Source of the DNA: Caenorhabditis elegans | Lineage: Eukaryota > Nematoda > Chromadorea > Rhabditida > Rhabditidae | NCBI RefSeq assembly: GCF_000002985.6 | Contig: NC_003282.8 | Location: 13,206,001-13,270,000, forward strand | Length of the DNA stretch: 64,000 nt | Direction of reading: 5' to 3' | In this document: one piece after another, positions 24,901 through 35,067 of the stretch | Position numbering within the stretch: the first letter of the stretch is position 1 | Layout of the letters: every line of letters begins with the position of its first letter | The notes under the pieces: generated by a model | The model's input: the letters and a program-made list of their open reading frames with translations, nothing else | What the model was told of the DNA's origin: nothing | The model's database searches: none | Made by a program: the position numbers and the translations under genes

Positions 24901-26129
24901 TAAGGCATCTTATTAGTATGTCAGACATTTATTTTTAAAAAGTTATTATTTGAAAATTAAACGCTCCTAAATTTTGGAAAATCAATATATTTTCTGGAAA
25001 AAAGAACATTTTCAGTAAAAATCTATAAATATTTAAAAAAAAAAGGATTTTTCGGTTAAAAAACACATTGAATTCCTTGTCGAATCGTTAAGACCAGTCC
25101 ACCTCAAAATCGCTAATCGATCCTTAGGTCCGCCTCATTTCTCGACCGTCCACGTGAAAATATCGGCGGAGAGTATCTTTAGTTATTGTCCAACTAACCG
25201 CTCAACATCGTCCAAGTCCGCGTCCCAAAATATCGATTTCGAAAAAAAAAATTGAAGATTTCACGTCTCACTTTTTAAAAAATGCCGAAATTTTTTGATT
25301 ATTTCGAAGAAGAAACAGGTTCTAAAAATTCAGTTCTGCATATTAAAAAATAGTTGAATTCTTCAAATATCCTTTTCGATTTCGATAGCAGAAGCACCGA
25401 CGACACAATTATCTGAAATTTTTATCGGAGAGTACCTTTAGTTGAAATTGTAAAACAAACTAACCGCAGGCTGTTGAAAAAACTGTCGAGAAATGCAGAA
25501 TAAAATAAAAAACGGAGAAATGAGCAAAAAGAAAAAATTCCTGCCACGCAAAATGTTGCTTTGCACAGTTCGGTGTTTGCGGACTTGCATACCGTACCCT
25601 AGGTTGTGATAATGGATTTAATCGCACATTCAACAACTTGAAATTAATTAATTAAATAAGTGGAAAATACAAAAAAATTTTACCAATTAAAAGCAAAATT
25701 CACACCACTTGTAGTACGGGATAGTATTAAAATTCGAAATGAAAAGAAATGTCTTCACTTCAAAATTATCATCGTTCAAAAAACCACAAAAACCTCAAAT
25801 TTCCCTGGAATACCTAGAATAAATTGAATAACCTGTCTAAAACAATTTTTTAGATGCCGACTGAAGTTCGTGGAAGAAGAAATCGAAGAGATTCCCCAAA
25901 CTCAAGGACCCTCCAAGGCCCCCGAGCTTCCCCGAGCCACGAGCCCCACGCTCCCGAGCCATGAGCAAAGCAAGAGAAATGGAGATTCGAGTGATGACGA
26001 TGAGTCCAACGAGGATGAGGACGAATAATAATTAGTTGTGTTGTTGCAGAGTTCAATTTGTTGTTACTATTCACTGTTATTGTTGTTGTTTACTTACTCA
26101 TGATTTGTAATGAATGCGTTTTTGAATAG
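15978..26129 (+). CDS. Unrecognised large single-pass secretory-pathway protein, about 485 aa
   Basis: Exons joined in phase: 15978-16063, 16406-16631, 16689-16850, 17269-17346, 22283-22405, 23806-24107, 24198-24381, 24699-24915 and 26050-26129. Exon 1 encodes a signal peptide (MKIGSILIYIYLYYILFIPVCS). About 440 residues of ectodomain follow, with scattered cysteines and no motif I recognise. The last exon gives one membrane helix (FNLLLLFTVIVVVYLLMIC) and a very short tail. Exon 7 must start inside a tandem 8-mer, since the more upstream acceptor leads into a stop codon. A second possible anchor exon lies at 26789-26974. Intron 4 (4.9 kb) contains a nested transposon block. The type I membrane topology is inferred from the helix and signal only. 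Confidence 0.65.
16194..16362 (+). repeat. (CTATAC)n hexamer array
   Basis: About 27 tandem copies of CTATAC with single-base variants (CCATAC, CATATAC, CTATATCTATAC), in intron 1 of the plus-strand gene. It begins directly after TTAGGTAC. All six frames stay open across it, which explains the YTYTYT and RYRYRY translations seen there. Confidence 0.95.
16905..17068. repeat. Palindromic MITE-like element, family A
   Basis: Arms with GGCTGTCTCATTGCGGTTTG and a complementary GATCAAACCACACCACGTG end; inner pair GCGGGAGTTTTT / TCTCCCGCAT; loop with TGACGTCAGCAC. It lies in intron 3 of the plus-strand gene. Confidence 0.85.
17545..17715 (+). repeat. CCCATGCTTACA minisatellite, left of Tc1
   Basis: About ten diverged units of the form TTCCCATGCNTACAnn. 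It continues on the far side of Tc1 at 19331-19470, so Tc1 inserted into this array. Confidence 0.85.
17718..19328 (-). mobile_element. Tc1 transposon, near full length
   Basis: Ends are CAGTGCTGGCCAAAAAGATA at 17718 and its complement ending at 19328, with ~54-bp terminal inverted repeats. The length is 1611 bp, against 1610 known for Tc1. It is flanked by TA on both sides (17716-17717, 19329-19330), the standard Tc1 target duplication. The transposase gene runs on the minus strand and carries one in-frame stop. Confidence 0.97.
17984..19056 (-). pseudogene. Tc1 transposase with a nonsense codon
   Basis: Two exons, 19056-18901 and 18859-17984, give 344 codons including stop, the normal 343-aa Tc1A length. 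The N-terminal helix-turn-helix DNA-binding region and GRPR motif (ISPGRPR) are present. The DD34E catalytic residues are visible: D in WSDESK, D in QQDNDP, and E in NPIEHLW, with exactly 34 residues between the last two. At codon 199 (18421-18419) the frame reads TAG within GGSVMV*GCFTS, where Tc1 normally has tryptophan (TGG). The stop falls between the first and second catalytic residues, so the encoded product should be inactive. The terminal repeats look intact, so it could still be moved in trans. Confidence 0.9.
21288..21712. mobile_element. Small inverted-repeat element nested in the larger one
   Basis: Left end TGGGGTTATCCAACTGGGTA and right end (complement) TGGGGTCATCCAGAGGGTA followed by AAAAA-TTCATTTTTTA frame about 425 bp without coding capacity. 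It lies between the inner arms of the 17540-22214 element. Confidence 0.6.
22609..22760. repeat. GC-rich repeat, left copy of an inverted pair
   Basis: Begins ACAGTTAAAATGCGATGTGC, whose exact complement ends the copy at 26175-26352. Inside is a palindrome CCATTATGGGCC...GGGCCCATAATGG around GCGAACGGTTCGC. It lies in intron 5. Confidence 0.75.
23092..23572. repeat. Palindromic MITE-like element, family C (GATTTCGGTAC ends)
   Basis: The ends are GGAGTACCGAAATCTGAGAA and its diverged complement (CAGATTTCGGTACTCC), spanning about 480 bp. Inside are ATTTTATATTTCAGCTTGAA and ATGTGTCGATTTACGAGA. Relatives are at about 38590-39140 and 41600-42075. Confidence 0.8.
25855..26033 (+). other. Coding-like acidic segment, not placed in a gene
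   Basis: After a TTTTTTAG acceptor-like site, one frame reads CRLKFVEEEIEEIPQTQ..., ending in an acidic tail (SSDDDESNEDEDE stop). Its GC and codon character differ from the surrounding intron. Its phase does not fit the upstream exon at 24699-24915. It may be an alternative last exon or a relic. Confidence 0.3.
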
Positions 26130-26174
26130 AAAATTGTCTAAAACGCTCAGATTTGACAAGGTTTTTTGGTTTTA

Positions 26175-26352
26175 TTATCGATATGGCGAATCCACAATGT
26201 GTCCATTATTGCTGTTCGCGATGCTCGCAAAATGCATCTCAAGTTCGCGATGGACGCACAATGCGCGCGCAATGGGCATCATTTCCGGTTCCTTTTTCTC
26301 CCACGCGCGATCCACGCCGAAAGCACTATGCGCACATCGCATTTTAACTGTG
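26175..26352. repeat. GC-rich repeat, right copy of an inverted pair
   Basis: Ends in GCACATCGCATTTTAACTGT, the complement of the start of the 22609 copy, and contains several TTCGCGATGC / GCGCGCAATG segments. The two copies bracket exons 6-9 of the plus-strand gene in opposite orientation. Confidence 0.75.
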
Positions 26353-26788
26353 AAATAAATATACTGTTAAATAACGGAAAAATATGAAAAAAAAAAAATC
26401 GGACCAAATTCCACTGAAACGAAAGAAAAATTTTGAAACTACAGTACTCTTAAAAGGCGCACAACGTTTTGCGTTAACCAAAAATTTGTCGCGTCGAGAC
26501 CAAGAACGCAAAAAATCGCAAATTTTCGCGTCTAAGTAGTAAATTTACAGTTTTCCGATTTTTTCCGATAATTTTTTGGAAATTTTTGTTTGATTATTTG
26601 ATTTTCTCAAAAAAAGATTTTTCCCAAAAATTATTGAAAAATGGACAATTTCTCTTTTAAAAAATTTTTAAAAAATAAATTCTGGCTTTTTTATGTTTCA
26701 ATCGGAAAAAATTATAGAAAAAAGGAATTTTTCAATTTTTCAAAGTTTTCAGCAAATTCTAATGTATTTTCAAAAAATTTATTTTCAG

Positions 26789-26974
26789 ATTGGATTTATC
26801 ATCATATCTTTTTTCCTTATTCTCCTCGTGGTCTTATCATGCATCCGGATCCGCAAAAACACTGGAATTCACAAAAATCGTGAAAATGTTCCAAATTTAA
26901 TTCCCGACAAATTGAGCCTTTCTCATCCGAATATCCCTTTTATTGATGAAGATTCGATTATTTTTGATATTTAA
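26789..26974 (+). CDS. Alternative or orphan last exon with a membrane helix
   Basis: A good acceptor (TTATTTTCAG, 26779-26788) opens a 62-codon frame starting IGFIIISFFLILLVVLSCIRIRKN, a membrane helix with a basic stop-transfer sequence, then a polar tail ending IIFDI and TAA. A poly(A) signal AATAAA follows at 26997-27002. It needs an incoming phase-0 exon, whereas the exon at 24699-24915 ends in phase 1, so direct joining is impossible. It could be reached from exon 9 if that uses an internal donor, or it may belong to a separate transcript. Confidence 0.5.
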   Translation: MGFIIISFFLILLVVLSCIRIRKNTGIHKNRENVPNLIPDKLSLSHPNIPFIDEDSIIFDI

Positions 26975-27135
26975 TCTTTTTTTTTGGATGTAAATAATAA
27001 ATTTTGAATTTTTTTGAGTACTCAAAATTAGAGTTTATTACAACAACAAAGCTTGGTAAAGTGTAACAGGAACAAACGTAACAAAAACAGGCGAAAAAAA
27101 AACTGGAAAACAGAGAAGGCAAAAATTCAGAGATT

Positions 27136-30100
27136 TCATTCCGAGAATGCTTTGACGACCGGTTCGTATTTGGTTAAATCGATGATACGGATCAAATCGG
27201 CGGCAGTTCCACCAACAGAAAGAACTGCTGCCACGTCTGGATTGAATTGAGCACAATGGAGCTCTCCGATGGTCAGCTTCTCCGAATGAACTTTTTCGAT
27301 TCCTCCATTGGTGTCTTCAACTTTCCAAACATTCATCATCTGGAAATTTTTGATTTCGATGGGGTTTTTTTTTGAAACATTTTTGAGTTATTGTGACTAT
27401 TGTACAACTTTTTTAAATTTTCGTCCAGATTTATAATAATTTCGAAAAATCGAAAATTTTGGCTGTTTCCAATTTCCAAAAATCGCCTCAAATTTTGGTC
27501 ATTTTTCTCATTTTTTGAGGATTTTTTTTAGAAAAAAGCGGTAAAAACGAAAGTTTTTAGACGCCTGCATTATTTTTCATTTAAAAATACGACTTTTTAG
27601 ATTTTTTTTTGCAAAAATATATACTTCTGGAATTTTTAATTTTGATTTTTTTCGTTTTTTCGTTTGATTAAATCGGCAAAATTGGATTTCTCAACTCTAA
27701 ATATTATCCGGATGCAATTTTTTTTGAAAAATACGATTTCGGGTCTCGACACGACAGTTTTTTGTTGAATTTAAAAATGTGTTCGCCTTTAAAGAGTACT
27801 GTAATTTTTTTTCAATTATAATTTGTTTGTTTTTTAACTCAAAGAAACACATAAATTCTAACAAATCGTGAGAAAAACTATGAAAATAATCGATTGAAAA
27901 TAATTCCGCAACGAAACGAAAGTTTGAAATTACAGTAATCTTTAAAGGCGCACACCTTTTTAAATTCAACAAAAAAAACTGCCGAGACCATAGGTAATGT
28001 AATTTTTGTCGCAAAAATCACAAAAACACTAATTTTTAACCAATTTTGCCGATTTGACCAAAAATTTCGGGATTGAAAAAAAAACGAAAAAAAATCATGT
28101 TTTTGCAGAAAAAAGGATTTTGAAAATTTTTTCATTAAGAAATTTAACTTTTTAAAGTACAATTTTGAGTACTTTAGAGTAATTTTTAAATTTTTTTTTA
28201 TTCCAGAAAAAAAATTAACCGCTCTAAAAACGTTTTTTTTTCTTGGGAATTTTTTTCATAGGGAAATTTAGCTTTTTCTAGTAATTTTGAGTCTTTCGGA
28301 GTAATTTTTTCAATTTTTTAAATTTTTCTCCATTTCGAGCGCATTTCTAGTACCTCATCTTCGCCAACAGTAACCAGCAATCCTTTAGTAAGTGCAGAAA
28401 GAGTAAGTCCACCAATCGGACCATCATGAGCAACACCTTCCCAAAGGCATTCACCAGGTTTCCGCATATCCAAATGACGAAGTCTTCCATCATCAGACGA
28501 GCAGAACGCGGTGAATGGATTAAAATGATTCCAGATCACTTTTTCAATTTGTCCATCGAATTTCCACGCGGCTGAAGCATTTCCAGAAGATTCACGACAA
28601 TCAACAACGTTGACTTGTCCCTTCATAGTTCCGAGCAATAAGAATGTGGATTCATTTGGATGCCATTTCATTGTCTGAATCTCTCCACCCTGATCAGGAA
28701 TGATTTGAGCCGGTTTAGCTTCATCAAGATCCCACAGGACAACTGTTTTATCAGCACCTCCACTAGCAAGAACATGAGTTGTAATTCGATTCCAAGCAAG
28801 TGAAATAACTGCATCAGTATGTCCTTGAGCACTATTATCACGCTTCTTTCGTGCAGCTCCTTTCACTTTTCGTTCCTTTTTTCCCAGAGTCAAAAACGGG
28901 GTTGCAGTGTTCATAATATCGAGATCCCAAATATGAATTTCCGAGTTCATTGTTCCGACGGCCAGTAGATTTCCTTTTCCTGTTTCCTCGTTTCCTGGAT
29001 CATGTTGAACTGGTTCAATGCACAATGGTGGAGCATCGAGAATATAGTCATGATGACAGTACCAATCACTGTCAGCTTCATTGTATACGTAGCACTCGAG
29101 TGTGAAGTCACCCTGGAAAAATTAGGAATTTGAAATTATGCTTTTAAACTTTCTCTATACTCTTTTTCTCGTTTTTGTTGAAAATTTCACTTTTTTTAAT
29201 ATTTTTTTGTGAAAATTTAATTTTTCTTCGGTTTTTTAAACAATTTTTACAAATTAATTTTTAACATTTTAGGTTAAATTTTTTTAACCTCCATTTTTTT
29301 TTGAAAATTACAATTTGAGATTTTTTTTTGAAATTTTGAAAATTTTCTCTTTTTTTCGATTTTTTAAAGCATTTTAATTTTTTTCTTACAATAGTTTTTT
29401 TGAAATTTTCATTATTTTTTAAATTTAACTTTTTTCGTTTTTTTTTTTCAAAATTTTACTATTGAAAATAGTGCTTTTTTGTATTTTTTTTAGTTTTTAT
29501 TTTTTTCCTATTTATTGAAAATTTCACTTAAAAAAAATTTTTTAATTTCATTTTTCTTCGGTTTTTTAACCTAATTGTTATAAATTTTAACTAGTTTTCG
29601 AAAGTTTTTATTGTTTTTTTGAAAATTTGACTTTTCAGTTTCTTATTTATTTTTTTTTTTAATTTAGTTTGCTCAATATTATCAAAACGCAAAAAAAAAA
29701 TCGATTTTTCGTTTAAAATACGGTATCCGGTCTCGACGCGACAAATTTTCGATAAATGCGAAAAAAATGCGCCTTTAAAGTGGAATTTTTATAGTTTTTT
29801 TTTTAGTTTTTTTCCCAGTTTCGTAAGTATTTTGTATGTTTTTTTTTTTTTGATAAATAAAAATGTTCTTGTTATCTAAAAATTGAAAAATAATTTTGTT
29901 GATGTAAAATATATTTAATAAAAAAAATTTTATTTTATATAAAAGGAAAAAGGTAAAAAATCGATGAAAAATTTTTTTCAGAATTTTTTTCGGTTTAGCT
30001 CAAAATGAAAACCAAAAAAAAATACGAAAATTGGATAAATGGATGTGCAAAAAATTTTCAACCTGATTTTTAACTTTTTTCTGTCATTTTGAATATTTTA

Positions 30101-30580
30101 GATCAATTTTTTAATTTATTTAAATTCTAGTAAAGTAACCTTATCAATTTTGGCAACAGCGACCATATTATCATCTTTTCGAACCATAATCTCATCTTTT
30201 TCCTCTTCTTCATCAGAATCAACCTGTTCTGTAACATATGGATCATCTTTATTCGTTGAATACATTGCAATTCCTTTCATTCCATCTTGTCCTTCTGGTT
30301 CATCTTTGATATTCTCATTATATCCTTTCATATATTTCTTTTCAAATTCTGATTCTTCATCTTTCATTTCAACATCTCCTCTTCCACGTAGTCCTTTTAA
30401 TTTCTCATTATCTGATTCTTCATCATCGTCAAGCTCTGTTTCATTATCAGTTGATTCTGGAATTGCTCCTTCGATCAGCTCTTTTAGCTTTTCGTCGTCC
30501 AACTTGATTTTGTCTGGAATTTCTTTTGCAACTCCACGTTGGATCCATGATAGATCCGATACCATCAGTACACCATCCAT
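27136..30580 (-). CDS. PWP1-type WD40-repeat protein, 467 aa
   Basis: Three exons in phase: 30580-30140, 29112-28354 and 27339-27136. The N-terminus (WIQRGVAKEIPDK) matches the start of periodic tryptophan protein 1, followed by a long acidic linker (ESTDNETELDDDEESD) and a DPYVT motif, then WD40 repeats with GHTDAVISLAWN, LASGGADKTVVLWD, KWHPNESTFLLLGTMKGQV and WNHFNPFTAFCSSDDG. PWP1 is a conserved nucleolar/chromatin WD protein linked to rDNA transcription and ribosome biogenesis. The start is the first ATG after a TTTCCAG acceptor, read as a trans-splice site. A poly(A) signal complement lies at about 27033-27038, converging on the plus-strand gene's signal at 26997. It follows the SAC3-domain gene by 0.7 kb on the same strand. 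Confidence 0.9.
27732..27998. repeat. Palindromic MITE-like element, family B
   Basis: Outer arms GGGTCTCGACACGACAGTTT / AACTGCCGAGACC and inner arms GTTCGCCTTTAAAGAGTACT / AATCTTTAAAGGCGCACA, in intron 2 of the PWP1 gene. Confidence 0.85.
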
Positions 30581-31295
30581 TAGTTCTGGAAATTTGGGCG
30601 TTTTCATCGGATAAAAATGAATAAAAATGCTGATTTTTAATGAGAAAATAAAGAAGAAAATTCCTTTAAAAAATGTTGGGAAATCGACTTTTTTTCGCTT
30701 TTTTGGAAAAATAAAACTCAATTTGAATATTATTCGTTTTTTTTTTGGATTTTTTTTCCAAAAAAGAGCGAAAAATATTCAAATTGAGAATTATTCAACA
30801 TTTTTAAATGTGTTTTGACTGCTTTTTTTTGAAAAAAATCTTAATTTCAATATTTTTCGGTTTTTTTTCTTGGAAAAAATCTTCATTTGAATATTTTTTG
30901 GAAAAATAAATCTCAATTTCAATATTTGTCGCTTTTTTCGTAAAAAATATTTATTCGAATATTTTTCGCTTTTTTTTTGGGAAAATAAATCTAAATTTTA
31001 ATATTCTTCACTTTTTATAGAAAAAAAAAATCTCAAACTGATATTTTTTTCGCTTTTTCTAAAGAAAAAAAAACCTCAATTTTAATATTTTTTGCTTTTT
31101 TAAAGCTTTTTTTTTAACAAAAAAACTTAAATTTCAATAAATTTCGGTCATTTTTTTATCTTTTGAATTTTAAAAAAGCGATTTTTCCTGAAAAACCAAA
31201 GAAAAAATTAATTGACAAGTATCAAATACGCATTTGAAGCGTCGTTATAACAAAAAAATTCAAAAATATTAAAAATCCAATAAATCACAATAAAT
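30581..31295. other. Low-complexity gap between SAC3 and PWP1 genes
   Basis: A/T tracts dominated by TTTTTTCGCTTTTT and AATTTCAATATTTTTCG units repeated roughly every 55-60 bp from about 30730 to 31150. No gene is seen. Confidence 0.6.
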
Positions 31296-33412
31296 TTATT
31301 CATATTGTCTCGAAGAAAAATCTTGATACGAAATTTCCACGGGTGGTCGTAGAGCAGAAATCAGAATATTTCCTTGCTCATCAGGAATCACACTGTACAA
31401 ACGAAGAAAATCGTCGAAAAATTCGAGATTCGCTGGAAATCCAAGCCAATCGGATAGCAATTGAGATGGAAGCCTAGCGACAGGAGTCTTGAATGCCACG
31501 GATATATTTTTCATCGCTGATTGACGAAGAATTGAGACACAATCCGAGAGTGAGTGCTTGAGAAGTGGATCGAGTTGTTGGAAAATATCGAAAAATCGGC
31601 GATAATTTGAGGAATAAAATGATGATATTATGCTTTGAATGAGATTAAATGATTCGTGTGGTAGTTTCCGACGAAATAGGTAGAGATCATGAAGAATTGA
31701 TGATTTTCGATGTAATTGTCTGAAGAAGAAGCAGGCCGATATCAAGGGATTCGGGATAATATCAGTGGAATTCGAGACTTCTTCAAACCACCTGAAAAAT
31801 CAGATATTTTATTTTATGAATTTTAAAGGTTTCTGTGGTTTTTTGCTAAAAATCACAGAGAACTTAAATTAGAAAATAGAAAAGTATTATTTCTGAATTT
31901 CCGCTCAAATAAGTGACTTAGTTTCGATATTTTTGCGTTTTCCGGCTATATTTCATGATTTTTTCTTTATTTTTTTTCCCTAATAATTCGAATGCTAAAC
32001 TTTTTTTTTCGGTTTTTCAGGCATTTTTTCCGCTTAAAAATTTATTTTAATCACCGATATCACCGATTTTTTAGGCCAAATCTACAGCTTCGGTCAATTT
32101 TTATTGGATGGCCAAGATTTAGGCTTTGGTGAAACTTGGTCACTCGAAAAAATTGACTGAAACTATAGATTTGGTCTAAAAATCGGCAGTTTTACATCAA
32201 TTTTTGCGAAAAAATCGAAAATATATTTTACAAATCGAATATGGAGAATTAAAAATAATTCCGTTTTTTTCAATTCTTTCTGGCGTTTTAGGCGAAAAAC
32301 TGTTAATTTCAGATTGATAATCTAGTTTTTAATCAAAAATTGAAATAAAAATGTTCGTTCAACCTGAAAATACGACTTTCTGGTTGAAAATTTCAAAAAA
32401 AGACTTCAAAGTATCTGAAACGGCCATTCTCAGGTTTTTTTCGATTTATTTCAATTTACTTCGAAATAAAAAAAAACCTGGAAAAGGAGATTTTCAGGCA
32501 CTAATTGAGGCATTTCTTGAACTTTCCAACAAAAAAGGAATATTTTCAGATTTCTTTTTGATTAAGAACGTTGATTTGCCGTCCAGCTACCTTCCAAAGC
32601 ACTCTTCCAACTGAAAATCGTGCAATTTCGGGTCATAACTCTGACATTTTGCCATCTTGCAAGCTCCGTCAGTTTCTATGTAGAATGGAAGCATTTTCTG
32701 CAAAATTTTATAGTTTTTAAGGATCTTTTCTTCTCAAATTTTTTATTTTTCCAACCTCAATAAGAATTACAGTGAAATCTCCACGCAAGTTTTGCATAAT
32801 CATATCCTGTCGAATTGATCGTAGACGATCCGAAACAAACGAAAAAATCGATGCGAATTGTTTGGAAGTGATCGCTGACCGCCTGTCTGATGAAAAATCA
32901 ATAAAGTTTTTTAAGGAAAAAAAATTAAATCATTTGTAGCACCGTTAAACTACCATAGCCGGGGTAAATTAAACCGTGTATGGCCCTTATAAAGTACTCT
33001 TTATTTCTATATAGCACACTTTCTGGACGCGTTGAATCTCGAGAAAACTGACCGAGAATGCGTGAAAACAAGGTGCGTCGGCGGTGACTGAGCTGAGACG
33101 TTTTGCACCATAATTGGAGCATTTACCACAACACCAAACATGACACTCACCTTTAAACGGACTGTACAAATCCAGAAGATAGTCTATTGTGTGTTGTAGA
33201 ACGGGAAAAGGCCTTAATAGTTCCGGTTTGTTGTATTTATGGGTGTCAGCAGCTGATCGTGAGTACTCTTTGACCATTTTCGTCGGATCTGCAACGTATT
33301 TTGACCGGGGTCCTGAACTAGTCGATGCAGTAGCTTCTAATTGATCTATCAGATGATTCCGGCTTCGAAAATTTATTTCAGCGACTGGGCACATTGATTC
33401 ACACGAGGCCAT
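31296..33412 (-). CDS. SAC3/GANP-domain protein (SAC3D1-like), 331 aa
   Basis: Four exons in phase: 33412-33151, 32886-32756, 32697-32591 and 31791-31296. The N-terminal ESMCPVAEINFRSRN and MVKEYSRSAAD are the signature of the SAC3/GANP family, followed by LLRPFPVLQHTIDYLLDLY, FVSDRLRSIRQD and a helical PCI-like C-terminal half. Family members act in mRNA export (SAC3/TREX-2) or, for SAC3D1/SHD1, around centrosomes; the small size and lack of other domains fit SAC3D1. The start follows a TTCATTCAG acceptor (33415-33423), about 230 bp after the rpl-12 poly(A) signal, an operon-like spacing. The stop codon overlaps the poly(A) signal (GAATAAAT at 31295-31300). Confidence 0.9.
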
Positions 33413-33678
33413 TTCTGAATGAAGCGAAAATATTTTAAAATAAAATAAACTGAAGAAAAAATTCATCAGAGCGCAGTTTCTCTCCACGCAAAAATCGATT
33501 TCGAAAAGCGACGAAGCACGAGTTCTTTTACCAGAAATAGATAACAAATGAATCCCAACACCAGTGTCTTTCGATACAAATTCTAAATTAGACGTCTTGC
33601 ATGATTTATTGAGATATTTATCAAAATACACGCAGATAGTAACAAGAATTTATTGGAACAACAAAAACAAGTGACAGA

Positions 33679-34560
33679 TCATTGAGCTGGGATCTCGATC
33701 TCTCCATTGGCGATCGACTCGATGATGTCGTGTGGGTGTTGTCCATCAATTGTGCATCCAACGGATTGGGCTGTTCCTGAAAAAATACAATATTTAGAAA
33801 CAGTTTATCGTTTTCGAAATATTACCAAGGATCTCCTTGACGGTTCCTTCAAGTTTCTTGGCCATCGATCTTGGTCTCATGATTCTGGCGATCTTGATGA
33901 TGGTGTCAACAGTGAGGTCTCCATTGTGCTTCACTGAAATGGAAACGTGCAAAACGTTAAACTAGATTGATTAAACAACCCGTTGGGACGAGACAACACC
34001 AAACCCAGGAAAAATCAAACTCACGGAGCATGAAAATCACTTAGGTTACTAGTCTTTAAGTCACAAACTTTTACAAACTTATGAAGTAAGAGACCAGGGG
34101 ATGAGAGCATATCGACTCCCGACCCAACGCATTAAATGCGTACCGTTCTTGACCTTCTTGCGGTCACGTGGTGGCTCCTTGAGCTCCTTGACGATGAGGG
34201 AAGCAGCAGATGGGACAACGTCGATCTTGGCAACACGGTTCTGGATGGTCAATTTGCAGGTGACCTTAAGACCCTTCCAGTCTTGGGTGGCCTTGGCGAT
34301 GTCTTCTCCGATCTTCTTTGGAGACAATCCAAGTGGTCCGACCTTTGGGGCAAGAGCGGAGGTGGCTCCGACTTCTCCTCCGACGCAACGGAGGTACACT
34401 GAAAAGTGAAAATGATGCAAAAGAGTTTTTCAAAAATCACGATGATGAAATCTTTGACAAATTGAAAATCACGCATAATACGTCAAATACCTAATTAAAT
34501 GTGCACAAAAATGAGCAACTTACCGATCTTAATCTCAGTTGGGTCGAACTTTGGTGGCAT
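33679..34560 (-). CDS. rpl-12: 60S ribosomal protein L12 (uL11)
   Basis: Four exons in phase: 34560-34524, 34398-34144, 33933-33826 and 33776-33679; 166 codons including stop, the expected 165 aa. The protein forms the base of the ribosomal stalk (GTPase-associated centre) with 28S rRNA and P0. It starts [11 protein letters not shown] and contains [20 protein letters not shown], the conserved uL11 N-terminal motif, and the rRNA-binding C-terminal domain ([20 protein letters not shown]). Codon use is strongly biased as expected for a highly expressed gene. A poly(A) signal complement lies near 33647. The second intron holds a second strong donor, the basis of a known unproductive splice form. 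Confidence 0.97.
34023..34143 (-). promoter_or_regulatory. rpl-12: Poison splice segment in rpl-12 intron 2
   Basis: The normal exon 2 donor is GTACGC (34143-34138). A better match, GTGAGT, starts at 34024, so use of this site would add 119 nt. The added sequence reads ...[15 protein letters not shown] and stops, giving a premature termination codon. Unproductive, NMD-targeted splicing of C. elegans rpl-12 is established knowledge; assigning this exact donor to it is my inference. Confidence 0.65.
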
Positions 34561-35067
34561 GATGAGTGACGTCTACCAGGGATACCGGCGGTGACAAAAG
34601 TGAGAAAAAATTCGTCGCGAGGACTTGGCGCCGGCGAATTGACTCCGTATCACAATGGTTGTTGCGTCGCTACGCAGCGAATTGTCGATGTCAATTTTCA
34701 AACAACATTAACTGTGGAGCGCACTTGCATTATTTTTGTTTAATCAAATTTCGGCGCGCGAAACAATTTTTTAATCCTTTTTTTGGGTGTTTTTTAAATT
34801 TATTAATATTAAATCTTATTGAATTATTGATTTTCAAGAAATAAGTTACTAATTTAACATTTTTGAAAGTATTTAGACGGCGAAAAATGAAATTTTGGTT
34901 CAAAAAGGAACGTAAATAAGTTGTATTTCATCCTCAAAACGATGTTCTTTTTTTTTTGTTGGGAATTTTCTGGCAAGATAACTTAATTTCTTTTCGTTTA
35001 ATCTCTTTCCAAATGCTAAAACATTGTTTTCCTGATTAGTTATTTTTCAGTATTTTCAGTGTTGACA
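34561..35067. promoter_or_regulatory. Divergent promoter region, rpl-12 / lin-54
   Basis: About 0.5 kb between two divergent start codons. The rpl-12-proximal 150 bp is G+C-rich (GGCGCCGG, CGTCGCTACGCAGCG), then the rest is AT-rich. Two TTTTCAG acceptors (35050 and 35060) precede the lin-54 ATG, suitable for SL1 trans-splicing. Confidence 0.6.

Noticed and set aside
32987-33631. 214-codon minus-strand frame
   Set aside because: Only the part from 33412 to 33151 is real (SAC3 exon 1). The upstream ATG lies before a trans-splice acceptor in the rpl-12 spacer, and the downstream part is intron.
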